This document shows, one piece after another, positions 45,559 to 53,931 of a stretch of DNA of 64,000 nucleotides. Location of the stretch: positions 1-64,000 of the forward strand of contig NZ_JAUSFI010000005.1 in the NCBI RefSeq assembly GCF_030651495.1, written 5' to 3'. Under the pieces are notes generated by a model, which worked only from the letters and a program-made list of their open reading frames with translations, was not told where the DNA came from and did no database searches. This DNA is from Undibacterium sp. GTDB taxonomy: Bacteria > Pseudomonadota > Gammaproteobacteria > Burkholderiales > Burkholderiaceae_D. Within the stretch, counting starts at the first letter, position 1. Each line of letters begins with the position of its first letter. The position numbers and the translations under genes were made by a program.

Positions 45559-46548
45559 TTAATTGAGCGGAACTGCTCCGACAACTGCCCGCTTTTCCAG
45601 AGTCCACTGATGAAGCGAACCATCGTACAATTTCGATGATTTATTTCCAAGTAGTTCTGAAACAATAAACCAAGGTCCTGACGACAAATGCCCACTATTG
45701 CAATAGGAAATTGAAGGCATGGCAGTATCAATCCCTTGCGCAGACATCAACGCTTTATAGGTGTTAGTGCTCATGAATTTAACGGCACCTCCCGCCGATT
45801 TGAACATGAGTTCAGTTGGGTAAAGTTTTGCTCCTTCCAGATGTCCGTAGCCACTTACATAGTCGCGTTTGACTAGTCCAAGGAAATGTTTGCTATCCCT
45901 TGAATCGATTAAGTTAGTCTTCTTGTCTGCGATAGCCTTAACGACGTCCTCAGAGCTGGCAAAGTATTGCGCGCTTCGATCTGTTTTCGCTAACCAATTC
46001 CCCGTTTTGGCACTTGCTGCCGCAGATGTAAATTCGCGCCCTTCTAGCAGCCAATTTGCCATTCCGCCATCCAGAACGGCAATATCATCTTCGCCATAAA
46101 CCTTAAACTGCCAATAAACACGCAAAGCATCATCCACTTCAGTGACCTCAGTACCTACCGATACCAGGACGATAGGTTTTCCCGCATCGATCCCGGCGGA
46201 CTGAATCGTTTTTTCGAAATCAGCTTTTTCAGGAATCATGTATTTGACTTTTTGATCTCCAAACATGCGATCCGTGCGCATGGTTTTCATATCAATCAAC
46301 CTGGCACCAGAAAGATGCCCGCCAACTTCGCTTAATGTTTTTTTGCCCGTCTTGGCATCAGTCTCAAACTCTGGCTTGCCGACGAAGGACTTAATGTTTC
46401 CACGTACGTCCACCACTTGTACTTTGTCCAGATTTGCCGCCAGCCAGGCACTATCAATAACAGTGCCTGGAAATATGGCGGCAAAGACCGTATTTGTGAC
46501 AGCGGAAAAAGTGATTGCAAGCGCAAACCCTTTAAATAAATTTCTCAT
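45559..46548 (-). CDS. Periplasmic tandem rhodanese sulfurtransferase
   Basis: The 329-residue exported protein has a signal peptide (to about NTVFAA) and two rhodanese domains: VQVVDVRGNIKSFVG...GHLSGARLIDM and NLIDSRDSKHFLGL...GHLEGAKLYP. The second carries the catalytic cysteine in SYCNSGHLSSGPWF (about residue 283); the first lacks an equivalent Cys, as usual. It moves sulfane sulfur between thiosulfate-type donors and thiols. The start at 46548 follows ATGGAGAAAATC. Last gene of the YeeE-linked operon that reads leftwards from 48.7 kb. Confidence 0.9.
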   Translation of the reverse strand: MRNLFKGFALAITFSAVTNTVFAAIFPGTVIDSAWLAANLDKVQVVDVRGNIKSFVGKPEFETDAKTGKKTLSEVGGHLSGARLIDMKTMRTDRMFGDQKVKYMIPEKADFEKTIQSAGIDAGKPIVLVSVGTEVTEVDDALRVYWQFKVYGEDDIAVLDGGMANWLLEGREFTSAAASAKTGNWLAKTDRSAQYFASSEDVVKAIADKKTNLIDSRDSKHFLGLVKRDYVSGYGHLEGAKLYPTELMFKSAGGAVKFMSTNTYKALMSAQGIDTAMPSISYCNSGHLSSGPWFIVSELLGNKSSKLYDGSLHQWTLEKRAVVGAVPLN

Positions 46549-46581
46549 GATTTTCTCCATTCATTGAGGTGTAGCGGTAGA

Positions 46582-47199
46582 TCAAAAACCCAACTGTTTA
46601 ATCTTGGCCGGGAGGGAAGCAGAACATTCGGTGATGACATCAAGCTTGCGATTTTCAAAACTAAATTCTCGTCCAGAAGAGGCTATATGTCGTGCCATTA
46701 ACTTATCTCTTCGATAAAGAAGTTGTGCGATTTGAGGCTGAAACAATCTCACCATTGCATTAATCCAATTGGCAACAGGTGCCAGTCGTCCGTTAGTCTG
46801 AACCAAAAATGTGGGAAGCAATTGCACCAACTCTCCGGCAGGCCGCCATTGCTCACCGCTGACCCATCGGTTAGTAGTGAACCAGCGCAACGGCAGGCCT
46901 TTATCATCCAAAGATAGTCCGATAAAATGAGAAAAATCATCACTTTGAGAAACTATGTCGTTCAGTTTTTTTTCATAAAAAAACAAATGGAAATGACCAT
47001 GTTCGTTTATCGGAAATTTTTTGGAACGATGTGCATGATAAAAAAAACTTGTCCCATTTTTGGGATCAAATACATCCCTTGCCGGATAATGGATCAGCTC
47101 TTCACGACGTCTGGCGCCAGCCATTGCTGCTAGTGCCAGACTAGAACCCACTTGTGCATAACGCAACTGTATGTCTAGCACACACTGCGCAGCTTCCAT
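46582..47199 (-). CDS. Conserved protein of unknown function next to sulfur genes
   Basis: The 205-residue protein contains RRREELIHYPARDVFDPKNGTSFFYHAHRSKKFPINEHGHFHLFFYE and FSHFIGLSLDDKGLPLRWFTTNRWVSGEQWRPAGELVQLL. The many His and aromatic residues (YHAHR, EHGHFHLF) could bind metal or haem. No signal peptide. The start at 47199 (MEAAQCV) is preferred to 47253; its ribosome site (GAGCGCCAA) is moderate. It lies between the NPC-repeat peptide and rhodanese genes on the same strand. I do not recognise the family with certainty. Confidence 0.7.
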   Translation of the reverse strand: MEAAQCVLDIQLRYAQVGSSLALAAMAGARRREELIHYPARDVFDPKNGTSFFYHAHRSKKFPINEHGHFHLFFYEKKLNDIVSQSDDFSHFIGLSLDDKGLPLRWFTTNRWVSGEQWRPAGELVQLLPTFLVQTNGRLAPVANWINAMVRLFQPQIAQLLYRRDKLMARHIASSGREFSFENRKLDVITECSASLPAKIKQLGF

Positions 47200-47216
47200 T
47201 TGGCGCTCATCGTTTA

Positions 47217-47498
47217 TTATTTTTTTGGCGCGCACGGATTTGCGGGCGAACAAGGATTATCAGAAGATCGCTTCTTTTTCTTTTTTCCAGGAGCACAGGG
47301 ATTGCTTGGCCCGCACGGGTTTTCAGCTTTCTCTATCTTCGGATTTTTCGCATCATTTTTTGGCTCTGCCTTGCTATCAGTTTTTGCAGGAAGATCTGCA
47401 GCCATTAGCGCTGGCGCCGGTGCAACGAATGCTGTTGCAATAAACAATGCCGATAAGGATTCAGCGAGTTTGTGCTTTGTTTGCCTGCCTTGTTTCAT
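47217..47498 (-). CDS. Small secreted peptide with paired NPC motifs
   Basis: The 93-residue precursor has a signal peptide (SLSALFIATAFVAPAPALMAAD), a charged linker rich in Lys/Asp/Pro and two copies of NPCxPxNPCAP (Cys 62/68 and 83/89) separated by a Lys5-Arg stretch. The mature part has no other hydrophobic core. The regular NPC spacing suggests metal, haem or sulfur binding, or a modified peptide. It is encoded between YeeE genes and the unknown protein in a sulfur operon. The next start is only 18 bp away. No family recognised. Confidence 0.75.
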   Translation of the reverse strand: MKQGRQTKHKLAESLSALFIATAFVAPAPALMAADLPAKTDSKAEPKNDAKNPKIEKAENPCGPSNPCAPGKKKKKRSSDNPCSPANPCAPKK

Positions 47499-47545
47499 AT
47501 GATTTCTTTCTAGTTTCTGTTTAAAAATAAATTTAGGTAAGTAAT

Positions 47546-48157
47546 TCAGTCATCGGATGCGGCACCAGCAACCGCCTGTTCTGCCGTGACCGGCCCCGAT
47601 GAACGCCGTTCGAACCACGATCCGAAATAAAAAATAGCAACTAACGCCAATCCCATGATGACTAAAAGCAGTATTTCGGATATGCCAAAAGCCTCAGTGA
47701 AGGTGTCGCCAGAAGCGATCTCCCCTGCTGCCATCAATGATTCAATCACGGGCCCATATAATCCGGCAAAAACGAAAGTTCCGATTAATAAACCAACGAT
47801 GAAAACCAAGGCGTCCAGTCGTCCGGAAAAAAGTCCAACGATAGAAGTACCCGGGCAGTAACCACCAACTGCAAATCCCGCGCCAACCAATACACCACCC
47901 ACACCAGAAGCGACTAACAATGCGGGAGGAACAAAGACGGCATCAACAGCAAGTAAGCCAGTTTCACGCAAACCAAGTAAGCCTGCAGCAGCAACCACGA
48001 TCGCCGTAAACATCACCTTGAAAACCGACCAGTCTGACAATCTAAATTGTGCGGTGAGTTTGCATGGGCTTCCAAAGCCCGCATTTTCAAGAACAAAGCC
48101 GAATAAAATGCCGCAAATTAAACCGGAAGTGATGCCAACATCATTTAATGGAAACAT
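47546..48157 (-). CDS. YeeE/YedE family transporter half (second)
   Basis: The 203-residue membrane protein has LICGILFGFVLENAGFGSPCKLTAQFRLSDW and the pore motif GFAVGGYCPGTSIVGLFSGRLDALVF with the conserved Cys, plus a C-terminal helix. It follows the other half-transporter with one base between stop and start, so the two halves surely form one complex for thiosulfate or another sulfur compound. Confidence 0.88.
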   Translation of the reverse strand: MFPLNDVGITSGLICGILFGFVLENAGFGSPCKLTAQFRLSDWSVFKVMFTAIVVAAAGLLGLRETGLLAVDAVFVPPALLVASGVGGVLVGAGFAVGGYCPGTSIVGLFSGRLDALVFIVGLLIGTFVFAGLYGPVIESLMAAGEIASGDTFTEAFGISEILLLVIMGLALVAIFYFGSWFERRSSGPVTAEQAVAGAASDD

Positions 48158-48158
48158 A

Positions 48159-48689
48159 TCAAATCCCTCGTGCGATACGATTGACTACAAGGCCAGCCGC
48201 AAAAAAAGCACCTAAAAAAACGAAGGCGGCAATACCAAAAGTCGCTGCACCCGAGAGACCTAAACCGCTGGTACAACCTGCTGCAATGCGAGCACCAAAT
48301 CCTGCAAACAAACCTCCCGCCAACGCGGCAAGTAAGCGTCTCGGGATGCCGACGCTGCGAGCGCCATCAAGCTGCACTCTAAAACGGCCGCCTAAAAATG
48401 CGGCGATTAAAGCACCAATAGCCACCCCGACAACCTCCCATGTAATCCAGGAAGATAGTGGATTGCCACTGCCAACCATGGCGCCAAAATAGCCATTGGC
48501 ATGGGTCGCTGCAGGTGCGACGGCGAGGCCGATCGAGGCGGCAAGTCTGGTCGATGCCCCGGTTGCCCCTAAGCCGTGACCGGTCAATACGAATGTCAAC
48601 AGCAACACAAGTCCTAGAGCAACGCCTGCTATCCATGGCGTCCAGAAAGGCTTAATTTTGCGTGTGGATGTGGAGTCGGAATTAATCAT
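48159..48689 (-). CDS. YeeE/YedE family transporter half (first)
   Basis: The 176-residue membrane protein has ANGYFGAMVGSGNPLSSWITWEVVGVAIGALIAAFLGGRFRV and the pore motif AGFGARIAAGCTSGLGLSGAATF with the conserved Cys. First gene of a leftward unit with the second half, the NPC peptide, the unknown protein and the rhodanese. The promoter region just upstream carries a TTGCGTATAT element. Confidence 0.88.
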   Translation of the reverse strand: MINSDSTSTRKIKPFWTPWIAGVALGLVLLLTFVLTGHGLGATGASTRLAASIGLAVAPAATHANGYFGAMVGSGNPLSSWITWEVVGVAIGALIAAFLGGRFRVQLDGARSVGIPRRLLAALAGGLFAGFGARIAAGCTSGLGLSGAATFGIAAFVFLGAFFAAGLVVNRIARGI

Positions 48690-48724
48690 AGGTATAGTTT
48701 TTTAAATAAACTTCTTTGTGTTTA

Positions 48725-48745
48725 TATGACTATATACGCAATTTA
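48725..48745 (-). promoter_or_regulatory. Candidate sulfur-regulon operator TTGC[AG]TATAT
   Basis: On the minus strand the sequence reads TTGCGTATATAGTCATATAA, which shares TTGC[AG]TATAT with the element upstream of soxC at 61253. It lies about 36-56 bp before the half-transporter start. Confidence 0.4.
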
Positions 48746-48818
48746 AGAGTATGACAAAGCCATTAGTTTGACAAGTTGCGCAGACACCTTGTGTTCTGAT
48801 AAATCGGAAATAATTGAA

Positions 48819-49898
48819 CTATGGCGCCCGCATGTTTGCCTGCAAAGGATGGGGGTTTTCTTTACCTACATCATTATCGATCAAGCGATCGGTTAATCCG
48901 GCACCTATCCACATCCCGATTAATGCAAGCCATGCAGTGAGTGCGAAAATCGCACCTCCCGTAATTCCGGCCCCTACAGCGCAGCCTCCGGCAAGCATGG
49001 CGCCAAAGCCCATCAGCATCGCCCCGGCAATGTAACGGCTCATGCTGTAGCCATCTTTAAACCCTTCCAATTTCAGGTCTTTTCCCAGCCAGGCACCAAT
49101 GAAGGAGCCGACAAAAACGCCGGGCAACATGCCAAAATCAAAATTAAGGGTCATTGCTGGCGAGGACAATACGCGCATCAGCCATTCGGCAGAAGGCCCG
49201 CTAAAAGTCAGGCCCTGCAATGGCACAATTTCAAATGAATTTTTCGACACGAGGTAAGTGAACACCCACGCTAATGCAACAGACAATCCAGCGCCAATGC
49301 CACCCAGCCATTTCCACATCGTCAATTTACTGCGGACAGAAAAATACAGCGCCGCATAGAGCCAGATCAACCCAAAAAATACCCCGCCCCAATGCCCTAT
49401 TCCAAGCAGCGCGAGCAAATCTCGCGAACTTCCGCCCTCCACTGTCCACCAGCTACTAATGGTATTGCGCAAGGGTGAGAGCATGCCCGCCAGCGATGCC
49501 TGGGCAGTGACGGCGAACACGAGGCCCGACAATAATGCCCGCAAGTTGCCATTGGCAGACAGAATCAGCAGACGGCTGGCACAACCACGCGTGAAGATCA
49601 TTCCAATACCAAACATTAGTCCACCGATCAAGGCACCGGACAAACTGCCTCTGCTGGCAAGTTGTCTGGCAGCACTGAGATCGATCGTATTATTCAGAAT
49701 GAACACTTGGACGGCGACGACTGCGCTCGAAAATGCCAGCAGCCAGACCGAGAGTTTTTCACCGAATTTTCTATGTCCGAATTCAATCACTGCGGCGCGC
49801 AAACAAAATTTTGATCTCTGCGCAAAAAAACCGAACAGCAAACCAATAACGGCTCCGCCAAGAGCCAAAATAGTCCCTTCTCCGTAGTTCTCAAACAT
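48819..49898 (-). CDS. Full-length YeeE/YedE family sulfur transporter
   Basis: The 359-residue membrane protein holds both halves in one chain: GFFAQRSKFCLRAAVIEF, GIGMIFTRGCASRLLILSANGNLRALLSG (first pore motif, Cys) and MLMGFGAMLAGGCAVGAGITGGAIF (second, Cys). It resembles TsuA-like thiosulfate importers. ATG 49898 is taken as the start; a TTG at 49913 with GGAGG just upstream is a real alternative. It is separated from the half-transporter genes by 129 bp. Confidence 0.87.
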   Translation of the reverse strand: MFENYGEGTILALGGAVIGLLFGFFAQRSKFCLRAAVIEFGHRKFGEKLSVWLLAFSSAVVAVQVFILNNTIDLSAARQLASRGSLSGALIGGLMFGIGMIFTRGCASRLLILSANGNLRALLSGLVFAVTAQASLAGMLSPLRNTISSWWTVEGGSSRDLLALLGIGHWGGVFFGLIWLYAALYFSVRSKLTMWKWLGGIGAGLSVALAWVFTYLVSKNSFEIVPLQGLTFSGPSAEWLMRVLSSPAMTLNFDFGMLPGVFVGSFIGAWLGKDLKLEGFKDGYSMSRYIAGAMLMGFGAMLAGGCAVGAGITGGAIFALTAWLALIGMWIGAGLTDRLIDNDVGKENPHPLQANMRAP

Positions 49899-49967
49899 CG
49901 TGGAAAGATCCAAAACGCCTCCAGTAACCTGCAATTAGGAATATATCCGTAAAATGAAACATGGCAT

Positions 49968-50040
49968 GCCCAACACGCAATGCCCATGCGGCTTACAGGC
50001 CAGATAGGCTGGAAAGGCGCATGGATAATGCGCACTGGGC
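49968..50040. repeat. Dispersed palindromic element, copy 4
   Basis: Outer arms GCCCAACACGCA and the complementary TGCGCACTGGGC, inner CCCATGCG/CGCATGG, and the loop CAGGCCAGATAGGCTGGAAA match the family with several compensating changes. It lies between the YeeE and cytochrome genes. Confidence 0.75.
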
Positions 50041-50070
50041 CTGCCTATATTTCAACTTCGCCTATGGCGA

Positions 50071-50406
50071 CTATTTCAACTTGTAGTACTCGCGGTTAAG
50101 ATAGGCCGCGAGATTGAGTTCATCTTCAGGAAATAAACCAAGATTGAGCTGCGTACTACATGCAGCGACCTGAGAAATTAATTTTTCTTGCGTACTTACT
50201 TTTCGATCGGCCCTGGTGTAGAAGGCTTGTTCATTTTTCTCGGTGCGCTGTTGATGACATGCGGCACAGTTATTTTCAGCATGCATCGTTTTGCCAGCAG
50301 AAGGGTTGGCGGCGGCAAAAAGCCTTTCCCCATTTTGCGCATTAACATTCATGGAGAACGCCATCGACAACAGACCGATGGCATACAGTGATTTTCTGGC
50401 TTTCAT
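50071..50406 (-). CDS. Small periplasmic c-type cytochrome
   Basis: The 111-residue protein has a signal peptide (to about MNVNAQ) and one haem c motif CAACH in GKTMHAENNCAACHQQRTEKNEQAFYTRADRKV. A further Cys lies in VAACSTQLN. The length and the NLAAYLN end are those of short class I cytochromes linked to sulfur oxidation. The start at 50406 is placed 8 nt after GGAG; ATG 50412 is too close to it. It is likely an electron acceptor for Sox or the DsrE-like neighbour. Confidence 0.85.
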   Translation of the reverse strand: MKARKSLYAIGLLSMAFSMNVNAQNGERLFAAANPSAGKTMHAENNCAACHQQRTEKNEQAFYTRADRKVSTQEKLISQVAACSTQLNLGLFPEDELNLAAYLNREYYKLK

Positions 50407-50448
50407 GCACATTTCTCCTTGAGTATCCGATTGAAATGAATGACCTAA

Positions 50449-50877
50449 CTATGGCTTGATGTAGGCATAGCCTTCCTGTATTTGCAGGCGGCTCACTTCT
50501 GCCACACCGGAAGGAACAATACTAGTTTCCGGCAACAGTTTGGATTTATCGATATTGCGGCTAACAAGGGTGTTGTTGCAAACCCTGAATTCCACCTTTC
50601 GCGCCGCCAGTTCCTGCACTGCTATGTCGTAAGGATTGCCATTTTTATCCTGTGCGCCATCGAGCAAGAAATCGATCCCTGGCCCATGAGTGACGAAGAC
50701 AATTTTCACCTTGGGACTTTGGTCCAGATGATTGCGCGCATTCCTTAAGGCGACGCTGGCATTGCTGCTGTCGCTGATATGGTAAATCACTTTCTCTTCC
50801 CGATCGGCGGCGGATGCCGCCGTGATTGTGATCAGAGAAAAAAACAGCACACTCAAAAATTTTAAAATTGCTTTCAT
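50449..50877 (-). CDS. Periplasmic DsrE-family protein
   Basis: The 142-residue protein has a signal peptide (to about TAASAAD) and a DsrE/DsrF-like fold: KVIYHISDSSNASVALRNARNHLDQSPKVKIVFVTHGPGIDFLLDGAQDKNG, ARKVEFRVCNNTLVSRNIDKSKLLPETSIVPSGVAEVSRLQIQEGYAYIKP. The single Cys in FRVCNNTL corresponds to the sulfur-carrying position of the family. GAGGAGTCGTG precedes the ATG. Such proteins are common in sox loci and may carry sulfur outside the cytoplasm. Confidence 0.88.
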   Translation of the reverse strand: MKAILKFLSVLFFSLITITAASAADREEKVIYHISDSSNASVALRNARNHLDQSPKVKIVFVTHGPGIDFLLDGAQDKNGNPYDIAVQELAARKVEFRVCNNTLVSRNIDKSKLLPETSIVPSGVAEVSRLQIQEGYAYIKP

Positions 50878-50939
50878 CACGACTCCTCAGTTTTATTGAC
50901 TATTTCCCAATGCTTCTTTATTGCTGCCTTATTGCAACT

Positions 50940-51926
50940 TCAATGTTTTTCCAGGCTTTCATGCTCCATCAATATGTAGGTACCAAACGCATTAAGGCGA
51001 TTGGCCTGCTCAAATGCGGGTTGCTTTTCAAACTGCGACCAATCGGTTTGCCGATAGGCTTCTTCAAACCCCTGCAAATCCTGCACTGCCGCGCCCATTT
51101 TTTCCCGCAAATACAGCAGATAGGTTTTCGTCATTTGTATGTCTTTAATCGTATTGGTCGACGCACTGCCATGTCCAGGAATGACCACAACGGGTTTTAC
51201 ATCCAGCAAATGATCGAGTGTCTGCAGCCAGGTCCGGCTATCGGCATTGCCGACAAAAGGGATGCGGCCGGAAAAGTAAATGTCACCAGCAAACAAGGCC
51301 TTATCGTTCTCCACGAATAGCAGTATATCTTCGGAGGAATGCGCACCGCTACTATCGATGATCTGAAATCGGATGCCGCCCAGTTCGAATGCGATCGGTT
51401 TTTTATCTTTGAAACTGAGCCATTTATCTGCAGCCACGACCACAGTCTTATCATCAACCCATGGGAAAAGTTCTGCCTTGCGCTGCTCCAGACGCTGTTT
51501 CGCGACATCAGAGCTTAAATATAGTTTGCCATTTTCATGTCCGACAATTTCGGCACCTATCTTCTTGAAAGCCTGCAAGCCATAAATATGGTCGGCATGG
51601 TAATGCCCGACAATCACTTTTTTTATTGGCTGTTTGGTGATCGACCGGATCGCCGTAATCATCGCCTGACCCAATACCGGCGTCGCCAGCGCGTCATACA
51701 CGACAACGCCATCATCGGTGACGACAAACCCGGCATTCGACATGAAGCCCTGATTGGCCGAACTTGCTACCCCGGCGGCGCCGTGAAAATAATAAACATG
51801 TTCTGATACCTTGATCGGTTTAAGCTGAATGTCCTCCGTCGCGTTGGCGTTGAGCGAGAACAGCATCACAGTGACTACGGCTGTGAATACGACAGCCAAC
51901 GTATAACTTTTTCTGATCAGTTTCAT
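50940..51926 (-). CDS. Metallo-beta-lactamase-fold hydrolase (SoxH-like)
   Basis: The 328-residue exported protein has a signal segment (to about LNANATE) and the zinc motif HYHADH (about residues 108-113), a later AGDIYFSGRIP acid and PGHGSAST histidine. This is the SoxH/quinoprotein-relay-type MBL subgroup found in sox clusters; its reaction is not settled. GATGGATAAAATGCA precedes the ATG. It lies downstream of the FadL-type gene, after a terminator, so it may have its own promoter. Confidence 0.87.
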   Translation of the reverse strand: MKLIRKSYTLAVVFTAVVTVMLFSLNANATEDIQLKPIKVSEHVYYFHGAAGVASSANQGFMSNAGFVVTDDGVVVYDALATPVLGQAMITAIRSITKQPIKKVIVGHYHADHIYGLQAFKKIGAEIVGHENGKLYLSSDVAKQRLEQRKAELFPWVDDKTVVVAADKWLSFKDKKPIAFELGGIRFQIIDSSGAHSSEDILLFVENDKALFAGDIYFSGRIPFVGNADSRTWLQTLDHLLDVKPVVVIPGHGSASTNTIKDIQMTKTYLLYLREKMGAAVQDLQGFEEAYRQTDWSQFEKQPAFEQANRLNAFGTYILMEHESLEKH

Positions 51927-51973
51927 TGCATTTTATCCATCGCTTGATTCGAGAAAATTCCAGACATCTACAT

Positions 51974-52011
51974 GAAAAAAGGTCTGAGTACCCTTTTAAA
52001 GCACTCAGACC
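51974..52011 (-). terminator. Rho-independent terminator of the FadL-type gene
   Basis: On the minus strand GGTCTGAGT pairs perfectly with ACTCAGACC (52003-52011 and 51981-51989) and is followed by T6. It starts 10 bp after the stop codon at 52021. Confidence 0.9.
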
Positions 52012-52020
52012 AATTCATAT

Positions 52021-53334
52021 TTAAAACTTAGTGCTCCAGGCAATTCCAATTGAATTCTGGCTCATGCCTATGGTTTCGGTACCACCGGCATTTGGTGGCG
52101 CAGGGAACAGACCGTTGAACAGAGAAGAGCCGCTCACATTCTGGCGTGGTGCATGCATATACGAGGCTGAAATCTCAGAACTCTTGGACAGCGTATATGT
52201 TGCACCCAAAGTGGTGTGGGATTGAATCACGCCCGGAGCAAGAATGTTGAACGTTACATCCGGCGCACTAATCGGGTTACTGCCGTGGTTGTAGCCAGCC
52301 CGCACTTGCAGTTGCTCTGTCAGTTTGTAAGATGCACCGAATTTGATCACATCGACATCCTTCCAGCCGAATCCCGGACCGTTGGCAGCACCCAGCGGTG
52401 CCACTGGCATGCTGGAATTATTGATCGATTTGACTCCGCTATAACTGATGCGCTGGTAGTCCAGCGCGAAGCTCAGATACTTATCAGGTGTAATGACCAA
52501 GCCAATGTTGTAGTTTTCAGGGATATCGAAATCACCGGCTTCAGCAAACAGACCTTTGTATTTGCTAAACGCTTTCATATTCATTTTACTGGCATACGCT
52601 GCACCGACGGTAATGCCATCCGTGATTTTACCGAGGTAACCTACCCGCACACCAAGGCCAGTTGAGCTATCGTAGCCGTTATTACTCACAGACCCTGGCG
52701 CCCCCGTAAACGGAGGGAAACCTGGTGCATTATTAAATGCCTGCAAGCCGTCAGCCTTAAAACGCTGATAACCGACCAGCAGCGATACGCCGATGGAGTG
52801 ATTGGCGTTGATCTTTTTGGCCAATGTCGGTGCGATGATCAATTGCATCATATCGACACCCAAGCTACCGGATCCGCACAGCATGTTGTTGCCGGATGGC
52901 GAACCACAATTGTATTTACCTTGCTCATAGGAGGAATTTAATCCGCCATTGCCATAAACAGACAATCCGAAGGACATATCGTCGCCCATCATCTGGTTGT
53001 AACCAAAATCGGGAATCAGGAAATTGGTGCGGCCACTTTCGCTACGACCATTCAGCGTTGGTATTGCTGCTCCATCGCGCTGTGCATCACGACTGGGTCT
53101 AAACCAATCGAGGCCGACATCCACGCGGTTGCCAACCCATACCATGCTAGCGGGGTTATTTGCCCCACCGAAGGTATCTTGTGTCATTGCGGTTGCTGCG
53201 CCGCCCATGCCTTTGGCAACAATTCCATAACCATGCGAAAAATAGCCATTGGTTGCTGACGCCGGATGTTGTGAAATGATGGCGATTGCTGCGGCCATTA
53301 AGCTTAACCGTAGCTTGGTTTTTTTCTGCGTCAT
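52021..53334 (-). CDS. FadL/TodX-type outer-membrane transporter
   Basis: The 437-residue beta-barrel begins with a signal peptide ending near QHPASA, and the mature start TNGYFSHGYGIVAKGMGGAATAMTQDTFGGANNPASMVWVGNRVDVG is the FadL hallmark (NPAS...). It ends in AWSTKF with a terminal Phe, the barrel assembly signal. Family members pass fatty acids or hydrophobic compounds through the outer membrane. Located between soxW-like and soxH-like genes, it may bring in elemental or organic sulfur, which is inference. Confidence 0.9.
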   Translation of the reverse strand: MTQKKTKLRLSLMAAAIAIISQHPASATNGYFSHGYGIVAKGMGGAATAMTQDTFGGANNPASMVWVGNRVDVGLDWFRPSRDAQRDGAAIPTLNGRSESGRTNFLIPDFGYNQMMGDDMSFGLSVYGNGGLNSSYEQGKYNCGSPSGNNMLCGSGSLGVDMMQLIIAPTLAKKINANHSIGVSLLVGYQRFKADGLQAFNNAPGFPPFTGAPGSVSNNGYDSSTGLGVRVGYLGKITDGITVGAAYASKMNMKAFSKYKGLFAEAGDFDIPENYNIGLVITPDKYLSFALDYQRISYSGVKSINNSSMPVAPLGAANGPGFGWKDVDVIKFGASYKLTEQLQVRAGYNHGSNPISAPDVTFNILAPGVIQSHTTLGATYTLSKSSEISASYMHAPRQNVSGSSLFNGLFPAPPNAGGTETIGMSQNSIGIAWSTKF

Positions 53335-53503
53335 TGCTGTCCCCCTGATTGGATTTTTTTGCGTAGCAATATTTTTTGCTTACGCTGATTTATTTAAAAT
53401 GACTCTTTTCTTACGCCGCCTCCTCTGAGTTAGTGCATCAACCTCAAATTTCATTTTTGTCTTGTCTTTAAATTGCTCATTGAATCGAAATTGATTTGAT
53501 ATC

Positions 53504-53908
53504 TCATGCGTTCTTTATCGCGCTCACTATCCTTTGATCCAGATAGGCACTGTAAAAACCCGCGCTATCCAATCCGACCAAAGGCTCCGCAAGAACGCGC
53601 ATTCCGCTCCCTAAAAATACAATCGTGGGAAAGAAATTCACTTTTATATTTTTCATCAAAACTTCTGTCGCTATTCGATTTCCATCTGCATTAATCAAAC
53701 TAGTGGTTCGATCTGACACCAGCTCGCGAATAAGCATTTTTTTCTCTGACACAGTTCTGACGATCGGTAATAGATAATTGTTGCGTACATCGTGGCAAAA
53801 ATGGCAGTCCGAGCGCGACAACAAGAGAATCAAGGGGATCCCCTCTTTTTCCAGCTGTGCCAGATCTTTGGCCAGGTTACTCAACAATGTGACATTATTC
53901 ACTGGCAT
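53504..53908 (-). CDS. Thioredoxin-like protein (SoxW-like)
   Basis: The 134-residue protein has a thioredoxin-type fold with CHFC in LSRSDCHFCHDVRNNYLLP and a cis-Pro loop VNFFPTIVFLG. SoxW and related proteins in sox loci reduce periplasmic partners such as SoxY or SoxV-linked thiols. No signal peptide is visible at this start and no in-frame upstream start is available, so export is unclear. It starts 23 bp after the HbpS-like gene. Confidence 0.75.
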   Translation of the reverse strand: MPVNNVTLLSNLAKDLAQLEKEGIPLILLLSRSDCHFCHDVRNNYLLPIVRTVSEKKMLIRELVSDRTTSLINADGNRIATEVLMKNIKVNFFPTIVFLGSGMRVLAEPLVGLDSAGFYSAYLDQRIVSAIKNA

Positions 53909-53931
53909 CTATCCATTGATCCATTAACTCA

